Positions 4,803 to 5,857 of a stretch of DNA of 5,857 nucleotides are shown in pieces (positions within the stretch are counted from its first letter, which is position 1; every line of letters starts with the position of its first letter). Made by a program: the position numbers and the translations under genes. The stretch is from Peribacter sp964404805. GTDB lineage: Bacteria > Patescibacteriota > Gracilibacteria > Peribacterales > Peribacteraceae. The notes under the pieces were generated by a model. That model saw nothing but the letters and a program-made list of their open reading frames with translations, made no database searches and had not been told where the DNA came from. Location: positions 1-5,857 of the forward strand of contig CAYOLJ010000075.1 of the NCBI GenBank assembly GCA_964404805.1. The letters are read 5' to 3'.

Positions 4803-4832
4803 CCTATACAGAAATGGCTATTTTTGCGTAAA
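4803..4832 (-). promoter_or_regulatory. Possible sufB promoter
   Basis: On the minus strand TATAGG (4808-4803) is preceded, after an 18-base spacer, by TTTACG (4832-4827). Both boxes are imperfect. Transcription from here would give a leader of about 45 bases. The -35 box lies between the arms of the inverted repeat at 4815-4846, so a bound regulator could block it. Confidence 0.3.
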
Positions 4833-4846
4833 TTTGCCAATAGCTA
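4815..4846. repeat. Inverted repeat in the sufB/adaptor divergent region
   Basis: TGGCTATT (4815-4822) is complementary to AATAGCTA (4839-4846) apart from one G-T mismatch; the arms are 16 bases apart around an AT-rich middle with AAATTT. The 32-base span is the right size for a dimeric regulator and overlaps the proposed sufB promoter. It does not match any Fe-S regulator site that I can name with confidence. Confidence 0.3.
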
Positions 4847-4913
4847 AAAAGGATGGAAAGCAGGCTTATCATCCAAAATTCTCGAGAAAATGCCAAACAA
4901 ACATTTTATGATG

Positions 4914-4922
4914 TGGTATAAT
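4914..4922 (+). promoter_or_regulatory. Extended -10 promoter of the adaptor gene
   Basis: TGGTATAAT contains a perfect TATAAT (4917-4922) with the TGN extension. No good -35 is present (CAAACA at 17-base spacing), which an extended -10 can compensate for. The expected start near 4929 leaves only about eight bases before the ATG at 4937. Confidence 0.6.
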
Positions 4923-4936
4923 AGTAGAACGTTCCT

Positions 4937-5857
4937 ATGTGGACTCCACTTTCCCTCCTCCGGCGCTTCGGAGCGGCCCTCAAAGCCTTCGTCTGGCGAC
5001 ATCCCATCTGGTCTGTCGTACTCGGGATTTTTGGCCTGCTCTTCGCTCTGCTCCTGTGGTATATCTTCTCGCCCGTACAGCCTGAGATGATCACGGAGAC
5101 CGTGCGACGCGGTGATCTCGTACAGAAAGTGGAGGCCGTGGGTACCATTACTTCTGACCGTGATGTGAATTTGAAATTCCCGATAACGGGTATTGTGGCC
5201 AGTGTTGCAGTGAAGGAGGGAGACGCAGTAATAGCAGGTCAGGAACTGGCCAAGCTCCGCAATGAATCATTCGCAGCCGATCTTGCCGCAGCGTCGGCAC
5301 AGTGGCGGCAAGCACAAGCAAACTACCAGGAACTTGTAGAGGGAACGCGTCCCGAAGACATCGTCATCGCCGAAGCTGAAGTGGCCAATAAACGTGCCGC
5401 TCTTGAAGCTGCACGAGCAGATCTCATGAGCGCCGAAGACAAGTTGCGCACCTCGGAACAGAAACTTGATGCCATTCGCTCCGAGGCCGACACAAATCTC
5501 GCCGGGTACATTACGACATCTTCGAGTGCGTGTGCGCAGCAGATTTCGCTCACCAAAACGTCCCTCAGTACACTCGATGATATCTTCATCAATTCGGTCA
5601 TAACCGACATGGCCAAACAATACCGCACCACCTCGTACAATATTTTTCGATCTGATTGGACTGCGGCCCAGAGCGCGCTCGATGCGTTCTCGTGTGCGGG
5701 CGGTTTCATGACCTATGACGCTGCTCTCGAAACGATGCAACGTGCGACGGTGATCATCACACAAGCAATAAATGTTCTTCAAGAAGCCTATGCACTCATC
5801 GCCGACCTGCCGATTACCACGGCCTACGATATAGCGACACGCGAAGCCAACAAAACA
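4937..5857 (+). CDS. HlyD-type membrane fusion protein / periplasmic adaptor (3' truncated)
   Basis: The reading frame runs 307 codons with no stop to the window end. Proteins of this family link an inner-membrane RND or ABC pump to the outer layers. Order of parts: a basic cytoplasmic start (residues 1-22), one membrane anchor (about 23-44, IWSVVLGIFGLLFALLLWYIF), then the first strands of the beta-barrel and lipoyl domain with the signature VGTITSDRDVNLKFPITGIV (68-87) and VKEGDAVIAGQELAKL (92-107), and then a coiled-coil hairpin starting about 110 that includes LVEGTRPEDIVIAEAEV (133-149), a common HlyD-family stretch. The coiled-coil part continues past residue 185 and is interrupted by a less regular region with Cys199 and Cys253. 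The second lipoyl half and the barrel must lie downstream, probably followed by transporter genes. The start ATG follows an extended -10 promoter closely and has no Shine-Dalgarno site. Confidence 0.88.
   Translation, partial: MWTPLSLLRRFGAALKAFVWRHPIWSVVLGIFGLLFALLLWYIFSPVQPEMITETVRRGDLVQKVEAVGTITSDRDVNLKFPITGIVASVAVKEGDAVIAGQELAKLRNESFAADLAAASAQWRQAQANYQELVEGTRPEDIVIAEAEVANKRAALEAARADLMSAEDKLRTSEQKLDAIRSEADTNLAGYITTSSSACAQQISLTKTSLSTLDDIFINSVITDMAKQYRTTSYNIFRSDWTAAQSALDAFSCAGGFMTYDAALETMQRATVIITQAINVLQEAYALIADLPITTAYDIATREANKT

Noticed and set aside
5267..5782. Minus-strand frames of 171 and 128 residues opposite the adaptor gene
   Set aside because: The plus-strand frame has a promoter, membrane anchor and lipoyl-domain signature; the reverse frames are its shadows.
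1..5857. Recoded TGA (Gracilibacteria-type genetic code)
   Set aside because: The 942, 1768 and sufB genes end at TGA at natural protein ends, and no conserved protein here reads through TGA.

Overview
The window starts inside the last 46 bases of a 16S rRNA gene and ends inside a membrane-fusion-protein gene. It looks like part of an uncultured bacterium with a compact genome of roughly balanced GC. A candidate phyla radiation lineage, perhaps Peregrinibacteria/Peribacteria-like, is my best guess. The reasons are a divergent 16S 3' end, an rRNA gene with no tRNA or 23S after it, many small unrecognised genes, and a minimal SUF system. This placement is an inference; no search was possible. 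TGA ends three genes (942-1307, 1768-2145 and sufB), so TGA is not recoded.

Layout. Positions 1-46 are the 16S end. Positions 47-341 hold a chain of hairpins that ends in a convincing intrinsic terminator (317-341). On the minus strand, 343-606 encodes a small two-helix membrane protein that faces the rRNA gene. Positions 607-941 have no gene; they hold GC-rich palindromes, including an inverted pair of REP-like elements (746-864), followed by a promoter. Three small plus-strand genes of unknown function follow (942-1307, 1346-1705, 1768-2145). The last of these overlaps tail-to-tail with a short minus-strand SufD-like gene (2118-2933). A fourth unknown plus-strand gene (3006-3341) separates sufD from a full-length minus-strand sufB (3364-4752). 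Beyond a divergent promoter region (4753-4936), a HlyD-type periplasmic adaptor gene runs off the window (4937-5857).

How it fits together. SufB and SufD should form the Fe-S cluster scaffold together with the ATPase SufC, but sufC is not here and the two scaffold genes are not adjacent. The adaptor probably belongs to a tripartite or ABC-type export system whose remaining genes lie downstream.

The most interesting theme is translation initiation. The anti-Shine-Dalgarno tail of the 16S is altered (CACTTCCTTA instead of CACCTCCTTA). None of the eight gene starts has a recognisable Shine-Dalgarno site, all eight have a pyrimidine directly before ATG, and one gene has a well-formed promoter placed so that transcription would start at the ATG itself.
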